DNA from: Luteolibacter algae
GTDB taxonomy: Bacteria; Verrucomicrobiota; Verrucomicrobiia; Verrucomicrobiales; Akkermansiaceae
Direction of reading: 5' to 3'
DNA: 64,000 nucleotides
Assembly: GCF_042683045.1 (NCBI RefSeq)
Contig: NZ_JBHUIT010000002.1
Span: 372,001-436,000 of the forward strand
Below are positions 25,364 through 33,815 of this stretch, piece by piece (the stretch's first letter is position 1; every line of letters begins with the position of its first letter). Under the pieces are notes generated by a model. That model was given only the letters and a program-made list of their open reading frames with translations, ran no database searches and was not told the DNA's origin. Made by a program: the position numbers and the translations under genes.

Positions 25364-26422
25364 ATGTCCGATCTGAATTTCGCCACCTCTCCCATTAACC
25401 AGTCTCTCAGCAATGAGAGAAAACTCGAGCTCTTCACTCAGATGGTGCGCATTCGCCGCTTCGAGCAAGCTGCTTTGAAAAACTATAGCGCAGGGAAAAT
25501 GGGAGGGTTCCTCCACCTTTACATCGGGCAGGAATCGGTAGCCGTTGGCACGATCTCCCTCGGCGGCGCTGACGATCATTTCATCACCGCTTATCGCGAT
25601 CACGGCCACGCCCTTGCTGTAGGGATGGGGATGAATGAATGCATGGCGGAGATGTATGGCAAGCAAACCGGTTGCTCAAAAGGAAAAGGCGGCTCGATGC
25701 ATTTCTTTGCTCCCGACAAAAACTTCTGGGGAGGTCACGGAATCGTCGCCGGCCAGACACCGCTCGGTCTTGGCCTGGCTTACGGTCTGAAATATCTTAA
25801 CAAGGAGGGCTGCTGCCTTTGCTATCTTGGCGATGGTGCGGTTAACCAAGGTGCTTTCCACGAGTCTCTCAACATTGCCTCTCTATTCGGCATTCCGGTT
25901 GTTTATGTCATCGAGAACAACGGCTACTCCATGGGGACTTCCCAGAGCCGCTCGTCCGCATATTCAGGATGTCTTGCACAGCGTGCGGAGGCCTACGCCA
26001 TTGAATGGGATGTCATTGATGGCTCTGATATCTACGAGGTGCGTGCAAAAACGCACATCGCCATGGAGCGCGCCCGCAAGGAACAAAAGCCAACCGTTCT
26101 GGAGATCGATACCTACCGCTATTACGGCCACAGCGTTGCCGATGCGAACCATAAGAAATACCGCACTCCTGAGGAGATCGAGAATTACAAGCAGAACCAC
26201 GATCCGATCAACGTCTTCCGCCGGAAGCTCACTGAAGAAGGCGTGCTCGACGAGGAAATGGCGGACAAGATCAACAAGGACGCACAAGCGGAAGCTGCCG
26301 CTGCAGTGAAATTTGCCGACGAGTCGCCGGCGCCGACAATCCCGGACATTTCCACAGATGTCTATTGGGAAACCGACAACAACACCGAGGCGTCAAAAAT
26401 CGGTCATCACTTCTTTGCCTAA
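25364..26422 (+). CDS. pdhA: Pyruvate dehydrogenase E1 component, alpha subunit
   Basis: With the beta subunit it decarboxylates pyruvate on thiamine diphosphate and passes the acetyl group to E2 lipoate. 352 residues. Diagnostic segments are HLYIGQESVAVG, GKGGSMHFFAPDKNFWGGHG, the TPP/Mg motif CYLGDGAVNQGAFHESLNIA ending in ENNGYSMGTS, and the phosphorylation-loop region YRYYGHSVADANHKKYR. I chose the ATG at 25364 over an upstream start 20 codons earlier because the upstream residues are low-complexity. pdhB follows after 51 bases. Confidence 0.96.
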   Translation: MSDLNFATSPINQSLSNERKLELFTQMVRIRRFEQAALKNYSAGKMGGFLHLYIGQESVAVGTISLGGADDHFITAYRDHGHALAVGMGMNECMAEMYGKQTGCSKGKGGSMHFFAPDKNFWGGHGIVAGQTPLGLGLAYGLKYLNKEGCCLCYLGDGAVNQGAFHESLNIASLFGIPVVYVIENNGYSMGTSQSRSSAYSGCLAQRAEAYAIEWDVIDGSDIYEVRAKTHIAMERARKEQKPTVLEIDTYRYYGHSVADANHKKYRTPEEIENYKQNHDPINVFRRKLTEEGVLDEEMADKINKDAQAEAAAAVKFADESPAPTIPDISTDVYWETDNNTEASKIGHHFFA

Positions 26423-26473
26423 TCCACAGTTCCCGGATCACCACACACTTCTTAATCCAATTTTCCATATATC

Positions 26474-27457
26474 ATGCGCACTTTGACCTACCGTGAAGCC
26501 CTCCGTGAAGGACTCGATGAAGAACTCGCCAGAGACGAAAATGTCGTCCTCATGGGTGAGGAAGTCGCTCAATATAACGGAGCTTATAAAGTTACCGAAG
26601 GCCTCTGGGCTAAATGGGGTGACAAGCGCGTTGTCGATACACCGATTTCCGAAGCCGGGTTCATCGGCATGGGGATCGGGGCTTCCATGCTCGGCGTCCG
26701 TCCTGTCATGGAGCTGATGTTCTGGTCATTCCACTCCGTCGCCTTCGATCAGCTGGTTAACAATGCCGCATGTGTTCGTTATATGTCCGGTGGCCTTTGC
26801 AACTGCCCGATTGTGGTTCGTGGCCCTGCAAACGGCGGCACGAACGTTGGAGCGACTCACTCACACATTCCCGAAGGACTTTTCGCAGCCTTTCCAGGCT
26901 TGAAAGTTTGTTCTCCGGCAACCCCGGCTGATGCAAAAGGTCTGATCAAAGCGGCAATCCGCGATAATGATCCAGTCTACGTCATGGAAAATACTCTTCT
27001 CTACGGAATGACTGGAGAGGTTCCGGATCCTGCGGATGGCGATTTCGTGATTCCTCTCGGCAAGGCGGAAGTAAAACGCGAAGGTGCGGATATTTCGTTA
27101 ATTGCGCACGGCCGCTCCACAATCAGTGCGCTACAAGCTGCGGAAACACTCCAGGCAGAGCACGGCATCAATGCGGAAGTGCTGGATCTTCGCTCCATCC
27201 GCCCACTTGACGTGGATGCGATTCTTGCGACCGTCGCAAAGACACATCGCGTGGTTCTTGTGGATGAATCGAAGCCGTTCGGTGGCGTATCGGCAATGGT
27301 TTCCCACCTGATCCAGGAGCATGCCTTCGATGAGCTGGACGCTCCGATCAAGCGGGTCTGCACAATTGATGCACCGGCAATCTACTCACCACATATCGAG
27401 AACGAGCAGTTGCCAAACCCGCGTCGTATTGTGGAGAAAGTGCTTACCATGTTCTGA
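26474..27457 (+). CDS. pdhB: Pyruvate dehydrogenase E1 component, beta subunit
   Basis: 327 residues, full length. The N-terminal TPP-binding half includes LREGLDEELARDENVVLMGE, GAYKVTEGLWAKWG and DTPISEAGFIGMGIGAS. The transketolase C-terminal half includes LRSIRPLDVDAIL and VLVDESKPFGGVSAMV. It is paired with pdhA and followed by a bidirectional terminator rather than by E2. The E2 gene must therefore be elsewhere, and a lipoamide dehydrogenase gene lies about 6 kb downstream. 2-oxoacid substrates other than pyruvate are possible but less likely given the sequence. Confidence 0.95.
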   Translation: MRTLTYREALREGLDEELARDENVVLMGEEVAQYNGAYKVTEGLWAKWGDKRVVDTPISEAGFIGMGIGASMLGVRPVMELMFWSFHSVAFDQLVNNAACVRYMSGGLCNCPIVVRGPANGGTNVGATHSHIPEGLFAAFPGLKVCSPATPADAKGLIKAAIRDNDPVYVMENTLLYGMTGEVPDPADGDFVIPLGKAEVKREGADISLIAHGRSTISALQAAETLQAEHGINAEVLDLRSIRPLDVDAILATVAKTHRVVLVDESKPFGGVSAMVSHLIQEHAFDELDAPIKRVCTIDAPAIYSPHIENEQLPNPRRIVEKVLTMF

Positions 27458-27495
27458 TTTTCCACACAGCGGCAAGCTGGAATAATGTTTCAATC

Positions 27496-27532
27496 AAAAA
27501 GCCATCACCGGGATTTCTGGTGATGGCTTTTT
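27496..27532. terminator. Bidirectional terminator between pdhB and the sulfatase gene
   Basis: AAAAAGCCATCACC (27496-27509) pairs exactly with GGTGATGGCTTTTT (27519-27532). T-runs on both strands serve pdhB (plus) and the sulfatase (minus). Confidence 0.92.
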
Positions 27533-27553
27533 CTTTCGAAAACCAGCGGAGCG

Positions 27554-28972
27554 TTAAGGTTCTTGTTTACGGTATTCGTCCAGCCGCTCCATGGCTTGCT
27601 TTTCGTAAGACCGTTTGAGCTGCCAGAGCGGTCTCTCAAGTTCTGCTTCCCATGCGAAAAGCTCTTTGAACATTGTGCGGACTTTTTCAGGATTTGCATC
27701 CGCCAGGTTGTTATCCTCCGAGGGGTCGGCTGCGATGTTGTAAAGTTCCGCAGGTCTGTCCGGAAAACGGAGAAGCTTCCAATCTCCTTTGCGGATCGTT
27801 CCCCGGCATTCCTTTTTCCAAAACAGTGTCTCGTGGGGAAGTGCGGTGTTTTGTCCTGTCAGGAAAGGCATTAGATCCACTCCGTCGAGCCCTTCTATCC
27901 CAGCGGGATTGCCACCTCCCAAAGCGACGAACGTTGGGAGGAAATCCAGGGTGCTGACTGGATTCTTGAAGGTGCTTCCGGCTTCCAGGCGGCCTTTCCA
28001 GGACATGATTCCCGGGACGCGAATTCCACCCTCCAGGTGGGTCGCCTTCGTTCCGCTGAGCGGATAGTTGCTTGATGAATTGCTATCCGTTGGGCCGCCA
28101 TTGTCGTTGGTGAAAATAATCAGAGTGTCTTCCCGCAGTCCCAGTTCATCCAATTTGGCGAGAATTTGCCCGCAGGCCCGGTCCAGGGATAGAGTCATTT
28201 GCGCCACTTTCCGCCGCCGTCCCTCCAATTGTGGAAACTCTTTGGCATCCCCGGGATCGATATCCATTGGGGAATGGACCGCATTGAAAGATACATAGGC
28301 AAAAAACGGTTTTTCTTTATTCCGCTGCATGAAATCGCAGGTTTCATCAGCAAGCCTGTCGGTCAGATAGCCCTCATGCTCCACAAATTCGCCGAATCCA
28401 CGCTCGATCAGTTTGCCTTTTTCGGTGGCCGCATCATCGGGATAGGCGTAGTAGTTGCGGGCTCCACCTCGAAAGCCATAAAACTCGTCAAATCCCCGCT
28501 TGAGAGGGTGATATCGATCGGCATCCCCCATGTGCCATTTGTCGAAGATCGCCGTGCGGTAGCCAAGTTTTTTCAGATGATCCGCAATTGTCGGGATCCC
28601 CAGAGGCAGTCCCATATCTTCTCCGGTCAGCCCGGACTCGCTCATGTAGCCGGGAACATTGTTTTCCTCGAAGCCGAAGCGTTGTTGGTATTTTCCGGTC
28701 AGAAGCCCAGCTCTAGAGGGGCCACACACCGCCGCCGTCACATAGAACTCCGAGAACAGGATTCCGCTTTTCGCCAGCTTATCGAGATTGGGTGTCTTGA
28801 AATGGCGGCTTCCTTGGAAGCCAAAATCCGCATACCCGGCATCGTCGGAGAAAAGTAACAGAATATTCGGCTGCTTCTCTTCTGCTCCCGCAGTGCAGAT
28901 TCCAGCAAAGTTCAGTGGGAGACTTGTCAAAAAGCCTAAAAAGCAATTTTTCAAAAGAGCTATCATTGTCAA
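27554..28972 (-). CDS. Secreted sulfatase (arylsulfatase family)
   Basis: Hydrolyses sulfate esters, probably on polysaccharides outside the cytoplasm. 472 residues with a signal peptide (about residues 1-29) and a type I sulfatase fold. The metal-binding segment is LLLFSDDAGYADFG (Asp43 and Asp44). The formylglycine precursor is Cys83 in CGPSRAGLLTG (C-x-P-S-R). Further conserved segments are TAIFDKWHMGD (usually GKWHLG) and IIFTNDNGG. A maturase must convert Cys83, and none is in the window. The gene follows the hexuronate operon on the same strand after 109 bases, which fits use of sulfated uronate polymers, but the link is an inference. Confidence 0.94.
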   Translation of the reverse strand: MTMIALLKNCFLGFLTSLPLNFAGICTAGAEEKQPNILLLFSDDAGYADFGFQGSRHFKTPNLDKLAKSGILFSEFYVTAAVCGPSRAGLLTGKYQQRFGFEENNVPGYMSESGLTGEDMGLPLGIPTIADHLKKLGYRTAIFDKWHMGDADRYHPLKRGFDEFYGFRGGARNYYAYPDDAATEKGKLIERGFGEFVEHEGYLTDRLADETCDFMQRNKEKPFFAYVSFNAVHSPMDIDPGDAKEFPQLEGRRRKVAQMTLSLDRACGQILAKLDELGLREDTLIIFTNDNGGPTDSNSSSNYPLSGTKATHLEGGIRVPGIMSWKGRLEAGSTFKNPVSTLDFLPTFVALGGGNPAGIEGLDGVDLMPFLTGQNTALPHETLFWKKECRGTIRKGDWKLLRFPDRPAELYNIAADPSEDNNLADANPEKVRTMFKELFAWEAELERPLWQLKRSYEKQAMERLDEYRKQEP

Positions 28973-29081
28973 CAGTCTACGAAGACGGATAGCCCAGTCT
29001 ATCCAAATCTATGACTGCCGTCCGCTCACTCTGCTTCCAGGAGAGCACAGTGGCGGATCAGACAGGATGCTATCGAACCGG

Positions 29082-31832
29082 TTAGATTGCGTGGGCCCGT
29101 GCGCCGCGAGCAATCTGGTTGCCGACTTGGCCGATGGCATTTTGGCGGGGCATGTGTTTGGCCGATGCTGTAGCTGAAATCAAGTCTGCCAGCTGCTGTG
29201 GCCATTGCGCGGCATCTTCGGCTGATAGTTTGAGATCGAAATCATCTGATGTGCTTAGATCCGTGACATTCAGAGTCGGGGTGAGAGCGTGAGCGATGCA
29301 GGCTCGTTTCCCGGAGGCGTGAAGGATCATATTTGCAGCGGCTCCCAGTCCGGTGACGAGCTCAACCGGGTTTTCCGTGATGCACTGCATGATATGAAAA
29401 CCGGGAGTGGAAATATCTTGGGCGAAGCTCAAGGTGGGTGTCCATTCCGATACCCCGGTGGCTTTTCGGAACACCGCGCAATCGCGAAGCGGGTCTTTTT
29501 CGGGAAGAATCACGCTGCCTCCCTGGCCAACGATTTGCCGGGCTACTTCTGCGAGAGCTCGGGATAGACCATCACTCAAATCCTCGCCGGACATGATCGC
29601 TATGCTCAGATCCTTACCCGCACCCTCGGCTCTTTGGGGGATGGGTGTCTTTGAAAATTCTTCCCGGAACCAGGAGTCTACCGCTGTGATGGTGTTCGCT
29701 GTGCCGCGGGAGCCTTGGATGGTGAGCCATCCGAAGTTTTCAAGATCGATTTGGCGGGTTTTGATTGCCTCGGTGATCTCCGGGAAGCCAACGTCTTTGC
29801 CGCTCATCGCGGAGCGCAGGAAGTTGAGGGAAACCATTTCACAGCCCAGCGAAAGGAAAACGCAACGCTCGACCAAGGAATGGGAAGAGTAACTGAGCAT
29901 AAAATTGATGATTTCCGAGCCCGTTGTGACTCCGCAGCCCTCGGTATTAGTCAACACGACGAAGCGCGAGACTTTCCCGCTGGCAAGAAGCTCACCGTTT
30001 TCATTGAGGCGGCGTGCCGCCTGCTCCGCAGTGGCAACCGAGCAGCCAACCGTCGGCAAAATAAGACCGACGCGATCCTTCGGAACAGCCCGGCCGTTTT
30101 TCAAAACTGCCTCGAAAGTGAAATCCAGTTCGTTTGCCGAAGCTTCCCGATTCAGCGGGATAGGATCGCCGGGAAGCCGCGAGGCGATCAAGGGAGCATG
30201 GTCGGACGGTGGCTCCATGAAGAATTTCCGCCTCCAGAGCAGATCGATGTTCTGGTGGGCTTTTTCTCCGTTGGTGCGCTCACCCGAAGCGATGGCAGCA
30301 ATCTTATCGAGACTCTCGGCGGTGAGATCTTCCATCGACATACCGTCGAGGTAGCGTCCCGCGTTGATATCAATATCATCCTTCATCAGCTCGTAACGCT
30401 CGGTGGTATTTACGATTTTGACGGTTGGGACGATGGAAGAGTTTGTCGGTGTGCCGCGTCCTGTGACAAAGAGCACGATATTGCAGCCCGCAGCTGCCTG
30501 GCCGGTATAGCTGGCAATGTCACCGCCCATACCATCCATGAAATAGAATCCCGGTGAGGCCATTCGTTCGCCGTATTCTGAAACGTGCTCGATGGGAATT
30601 GCCGGATCGCGTTTGATCGCCGCGCCCAACGATTTCAAAGTGATGTTGTAGAGCCCGCCGAGAAGATTGCCCTCGGAAGGGTTTTTATCGACCTTTCCAC
30701 CATGCCAGCCGAGCTGGGCCTTGAAGCGATCAAGCATGGAAAGAAAGCGTGGCCCGATCCCGGGATCCGCGATGTAGGAAAGCGTGTAGTCCTCCGCGCC
30801 CGCGAGTTCCGGAGTTTCGGTAAGGTTTGCGCTACCGCCGTAATAGATCACCTCCCTTGCGATTGCTGAGGAGAGCACATTTCCGCTGATGCCGGAGAAT
30901 GCATCCGATGCCCCGCAGTTGAGACCGATCTTCAGTTCGGAGAACGGGCGCTCTGTGCGGACCGATTGGTTTGCTTCGCTCAGGCCTTTGCTGGTTTCCG
31001 CACAGATTTTCGCGAGATCGCTCTCGAAGGTATCCGCGGCTGTGACCGAATGGACTGGCAGGTCGCTGACATCCGGGCCGTTGTTCGCGATCCATTGCAG
31101 GAGCTCGGCATTGGTGATTTCTCCTTCGGTCTGTGTATCAATCGCGATCAATGCACCGACATTGGGATGTGTGACCAGACCGGAAAGCGTGCGCAGAGTC
31201 CTTTCGCGTTCCTCGGCGTCGGTTTCCGCTCCTTCCGTGTGACGGATGGCGACGACGTCATCGACATTGTCAAAATTATCGATTTTTCCCTGAAAACTCT
31301 CGGCAGCACGTTGTGCCAAGGCGGAAGTGCGCGAGGTGGTGCCAAGGATAACAACGAGATTCCTGGTTCCTGTGCCGCGTGGGCCGCGGAAATGACCTTT
31401 GAAACTACGGGATGTCTCATACTTTGTCAGCGGCTTCGGGGCAGACCACGCAGACTCATCGAAGGAGTAAGGCGGCATGTCGTCGATGAAGTTTGGCTCC
31501 TTCGGAATATCGAGGCCGCGGTATTTCGGATCCTGCTGGATGGAAAAGCGATCAAGGACGCCCTGATTGCAGAGGTATTCGCCCGGCTGGATATCACGAA
31601 TCGCACGGCCAAACGGATACTCCCATGAGGTAATCAGCTCTCCCTCGCGGATCGCCCGTGCGGCGAAACGATGTCCGGTGAGAACATCGTGCCGCATGAG
31701 AATCGTGCGACTGTCGTGAAGCAATTGCTGACCTTTTTTCAGGTCTTGTGTCGCGATGACCGCATTGTCTCCCGGAAGGGGGAAACGCGCGAAGCCATCG
31801 ATCGGGGCAGCTTGGGAAGTTGAAGGAGTCAT
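29082..31832 (-). CDS. uxaA: Altronate dehydratase-family protein, internally duplicated
   Basis: 916 residues, against about 495 for the E. coli enzyme, which converts D-altronate to 2-keto-3-deoxygluconate. Residues 10-95 are the SAF domain. Residues of about 150-530 are one catalytic copy and about 585-895 a second copy without SAF. The conserved cysteines are divided. Copy 1 keeps LKIGLNCGASDAFSGIS (Cys306) and AAGCNIVLFVTGRGTP (Cys450) but has lost the others. Copy 2 keeps ILPTVGC (Cys597), NTEGCG (Cys633) and SLGCEM (Cys664) but has lost CGGSD. The two halves could together form one site. It starts 24 bases after uxaB, which supports the altronate role. Confidence 0.85.
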   Translation of the reverse strand: MTPSTSQAAPIDGFARFPLPGDNAVIATQDLKKGQQLLHDSRTILMRHDVLTGHRFAARAIREGELITSWEYPFGRAIRDIQPGEYLCNQGVLDRFSIQQDPKYRGLDIPKEPNFIDDMPPYSFDESAWSAPKPLTKYETSRSFKGHFRGPRGTGTRNLVVILGTTSRTSALAQRAAESFQGKIDNFDNVDDVVAIRHTEGAETDAEERERTLRTLSGLVTHPNVGALIAIDTQTEGEITNAELLQWIANNGPDVSDLPVHSVTAADTFESDLAKICAETSKGLSEANQSVRTERPFSELKIGLNCGASDAFSGISGNVLSSAIAREVIYYGGSANLTETPELAGAEDYTLSYIADPGIGPRFLSMLDRFKAQLGWHGGKVDKNPSEGNLLGGLYNITLKSLGAAIKRDPAIPIEHVSEYGERMASPGFYFMDGMGGDIASYTGQAAAGCNIVLFVTGRGTPTNSSIVPTVKIVNTTERYELMKDDIDINAGRYLDGMSMEDLTAESLDKIAAIASGERTNGEKAHQNIDLLWRRKFFMEPPSDHAPLIASRLPGDPIPLNREASANELDFTFEAVLKNGRAVPKDRVGLILPTVGCSVATAEQAARRLNENGELLASGKVSRFVVLTNTEGCGVTTGSEIINFMLSYSSHSLVERCVFLSLGCEMVSLNFLRSAMSGKDVGFPEITEAIKTRQIDLENFGWLTIQGSRGTANTITAVDSWFREEFSKTPIPQRAEGAGKDLSIAIMSGEDLSDGLSRALAEVARQIVGQGGSVILPEKDPLRDCAVFRKATGVSEWTPTLSFAQDISTPGFHIMQCITENPVELVTGLGAAANMILHASGKRACIAHALTPTLNVTDLSTSDDFDLKLSAEDAAQWPQQLADLISATASAKHMPRQNAIGQVGNQIARGARAHAI

Positions 31833-31856
31833 GGCAAAAAGAACGGAAGGAACAGC

Positions 31857-33317
31857 TTAGGAAAGGGTCTCTTTCATGGCTTCATAAGCGCCAATTTCCA
31901 GAATGCGCCCCAGCTTTTCGGTAACTGCATCGGTCAGGCCGTCGATGGCGTTGAGATCCATCTTCCAGTTTTTCTCATAGCCGAGGACTGTTTCCACCAG
32001 CTGGCGGAGACCTTGCGGGGAGCCATCGTAACCAGACCAGACTTTGTCGTAGAGTTCGATGATATCCGCATTGTCCTTACAATCGTATGATTCCTCGTTG
32101 CGTTTGCCGCGATAGAATGCAAGCAGAGCTGCGAGAGAAAGCGCGAGGCGCGGTGGGATGCTGCCGGTGTTTTTCCTGGCATCAAGGAGACTAGGTAGCA
32201 CGCGGGTTTCCCACTTGCTCATGGAGTTGAGCGAGATCGTCAACCAGGGGTGACGGATAAATGGATTGTAGAAGCGCTCGAGGATTTTTTCGGAAAATTT
32301 CTGAAGGTATTCCTGGTCGCCCGGGATATTCGGCACGATGTCCTGTGCCAGCATCTGGCGGACGAATTTGCCGAGCGCCTCGTCCTCCATGGACTCACGG
32401 ACGGTATCAAAGCCGCTGAGGTAAGCGACAGCCATGGTGCCTGTGTGGGAGCCATTGAGGATGCGCACCTTTTGATCACGGATTTTCCGCTGCTCTTCTT
32501 CGTTGACGAAACTAACGGTGAGCCCCGCCTGATCGGCCGGGAATTCCTTTGCCACCCAATCCGGAGCCTTGATCACCCAATTGTGATAATACTCGCCAAC
32601 AACGATCAGGTTGTCCTCAAAGCCGACTTCAGCCTGATACTCTTTGACGGTCTCACGGGGAAATCCCGGGACGATACGATCGACCAATGTGGAGCAGAAT
32701 GAGCATGAGTTTTCCAACCATTCGGTGAAACCCGCCTCCAGCTGCCAGTCGGCGGCATGGCGCAGAACATATTCCTTGAGCTTGTCACCGTTGTTTTCGA
32801 TGAGCTCGCAACAAATTACGATAAGGCCCTTGTCCGCAGCTGCCTCGAATTTTTGGAAACGCTTATAAAGAAGAGCTGTCATTTTTCCCGGGAAGGACTT
32901 CTGTGGCTCCATATCCAGGCTTTCGCCCTCCGCCCACTGGATGCCGGCTTCCGTGGTGTTGGAGATGACGAAGCGAACGTCCGGACTCTCGAAAAGTTGC
33001 TGATATTCGGCATACTGGCTGTATGGGTTCAGGCAACGGGTCACGCAGTTGATGAGTTCGCTCTCCTTCACTACGGCGCCATCTTTCATGCCTTCCAGGA
33101 AAAGGTGATACAGTCCATCCTGCTTGTTGATCATATCGGCCAGGCCCTGCTCGATGGGCTGGACGATTGCTACCGATGAATTGAATCCGACTTTCTGATT
33201 CATGCGCTGGATCATCCAGTCAACAAACGCACGGAGGAAATTTCCCTCTCCGAACTGTATGATGCGTTCTGGGTAATTCGGTAAGTCTCCGGCTGTGGCG
33301 CGATTCAGTGGTTTCAT
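31857..33317 (-). CDS. uxaB: Tagaturonate reductase (altronate oxidoreductase)
   Basis: Reduces tagaturonate to altronate with NADH in galacturonate breakdown. 486 residues against 483 in E. coli. Mannitol dehydrogenase-family segments are ERIIQFGEGNFLRAFVDWMI, FVISNTTEAGI, VDRIVPGFPRE, and KVRILNGSHTGTMAVAYLSG with the catalytic Lys/Asn region. The ATG at 33317 gives the canonical N-terminus; the frame is open 55 codons further upstream, but that part looks non-coding. It is the first gene of an operon with the duplicated uxaA. The isomerase uxaC is not in the window. Confidence 0.93.
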   Translation of the reverse strand: MKPLNRATAGDLPNYPERIIQFGEGNFLRAFVDWMIQRMNQKVGFNSSVAIVQPIEQGLADMINKQDGLYHLFLEGMKDGAVVKESELINCVTRCLNPYSQYAEYQQLFESPDVRFVISNTTEAGIQWAEGESLDMEPQKSFPGKMTALLYKRFQKFEAAADKGLIVICCELIENNGDKLKEYVLRHAADWQLEAGFTEWLENSCSFCSTLVDRIVPGFPRETVKEYQAEVGFEDNLIVVGEYYHNWVIKAPDWVAKEFPADQAGLTVSFVNEEEQRKIRDQKVRILNGSHTGTMAVAYLSGFDTVRESMEDEALGKFVRQMLAQDIVPNIPGDQEYLQKFSEKILERFYNPFIRHPWLTISLNSMSKWETRVLPSLLDARKNTGSIPPRLALSLAALLAFYRGKRNEESYDCKDNADIIELYDKVWSGYDGSPQGLRQLVETVLGYEKNWKMDLNAIDGLTDAVTEKLGRILEIGAYEAMKETLS

Positions 33318-33815
33318 AAATAATAAAGGGGGTATTGGGAAAAGGAGTTCAGGAGGCAGTGGTGTGGCCTTTTTTGAAATTGAAGCCGTGGATGCCGGTG
33401 GGATAAATAGGTTGGAATAGTATTTTCGGGCGAGCGAGGGATCCCGGCTCCGAGGATTCATGAGGCCGTCGGGCGGGCTCAATCGTCTTGGATCGGAAGT
33501 TCATGCGCTGCGGGTGATAAGAGAAATCGCCGTGTTTTTTCCTATGGAAACGTAGTTGAAAACCGTAAATTGCTAAAAAATCGATGTTTTTTTGCAGAAA
33601 TCCGGAGCGTTGTCCGCGAATTTGATGAAAGTATACAATTTTTGAACACTTCTGCTGACGCATTGACTGGCTTTTAGCTGAAAAACGATATTTTCAATGA
33701 AGTTTCACTTTCGCGCCTCTCATCAAGATGAGTGAGGAGATTCCGCGCTTCCCTCTTTGACAATCCTGCGGTCCCGCACCAGTCTCGGCGCGCGAACTCT
33801 TTTCAAGAAATTACT
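33318..33815. promoter_or_regulatory. Divergent regulatory region between uxaB and lpdA
   Basis: About 500 bases without a convincing gene. It must hold the promoters of uxaB-uxaA (minus) and lpdA (plus). An imperfect palindrome centred on TCGA at 33581-33584 (GCTAAAAAA on the left, TTTTTTTGC on the right, 33572-33595) is a candidate operator for a sugar-acid regulator. The part from 33500 to 33720 is AT-rich, as expected for promoters. Confidence 0.4.
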
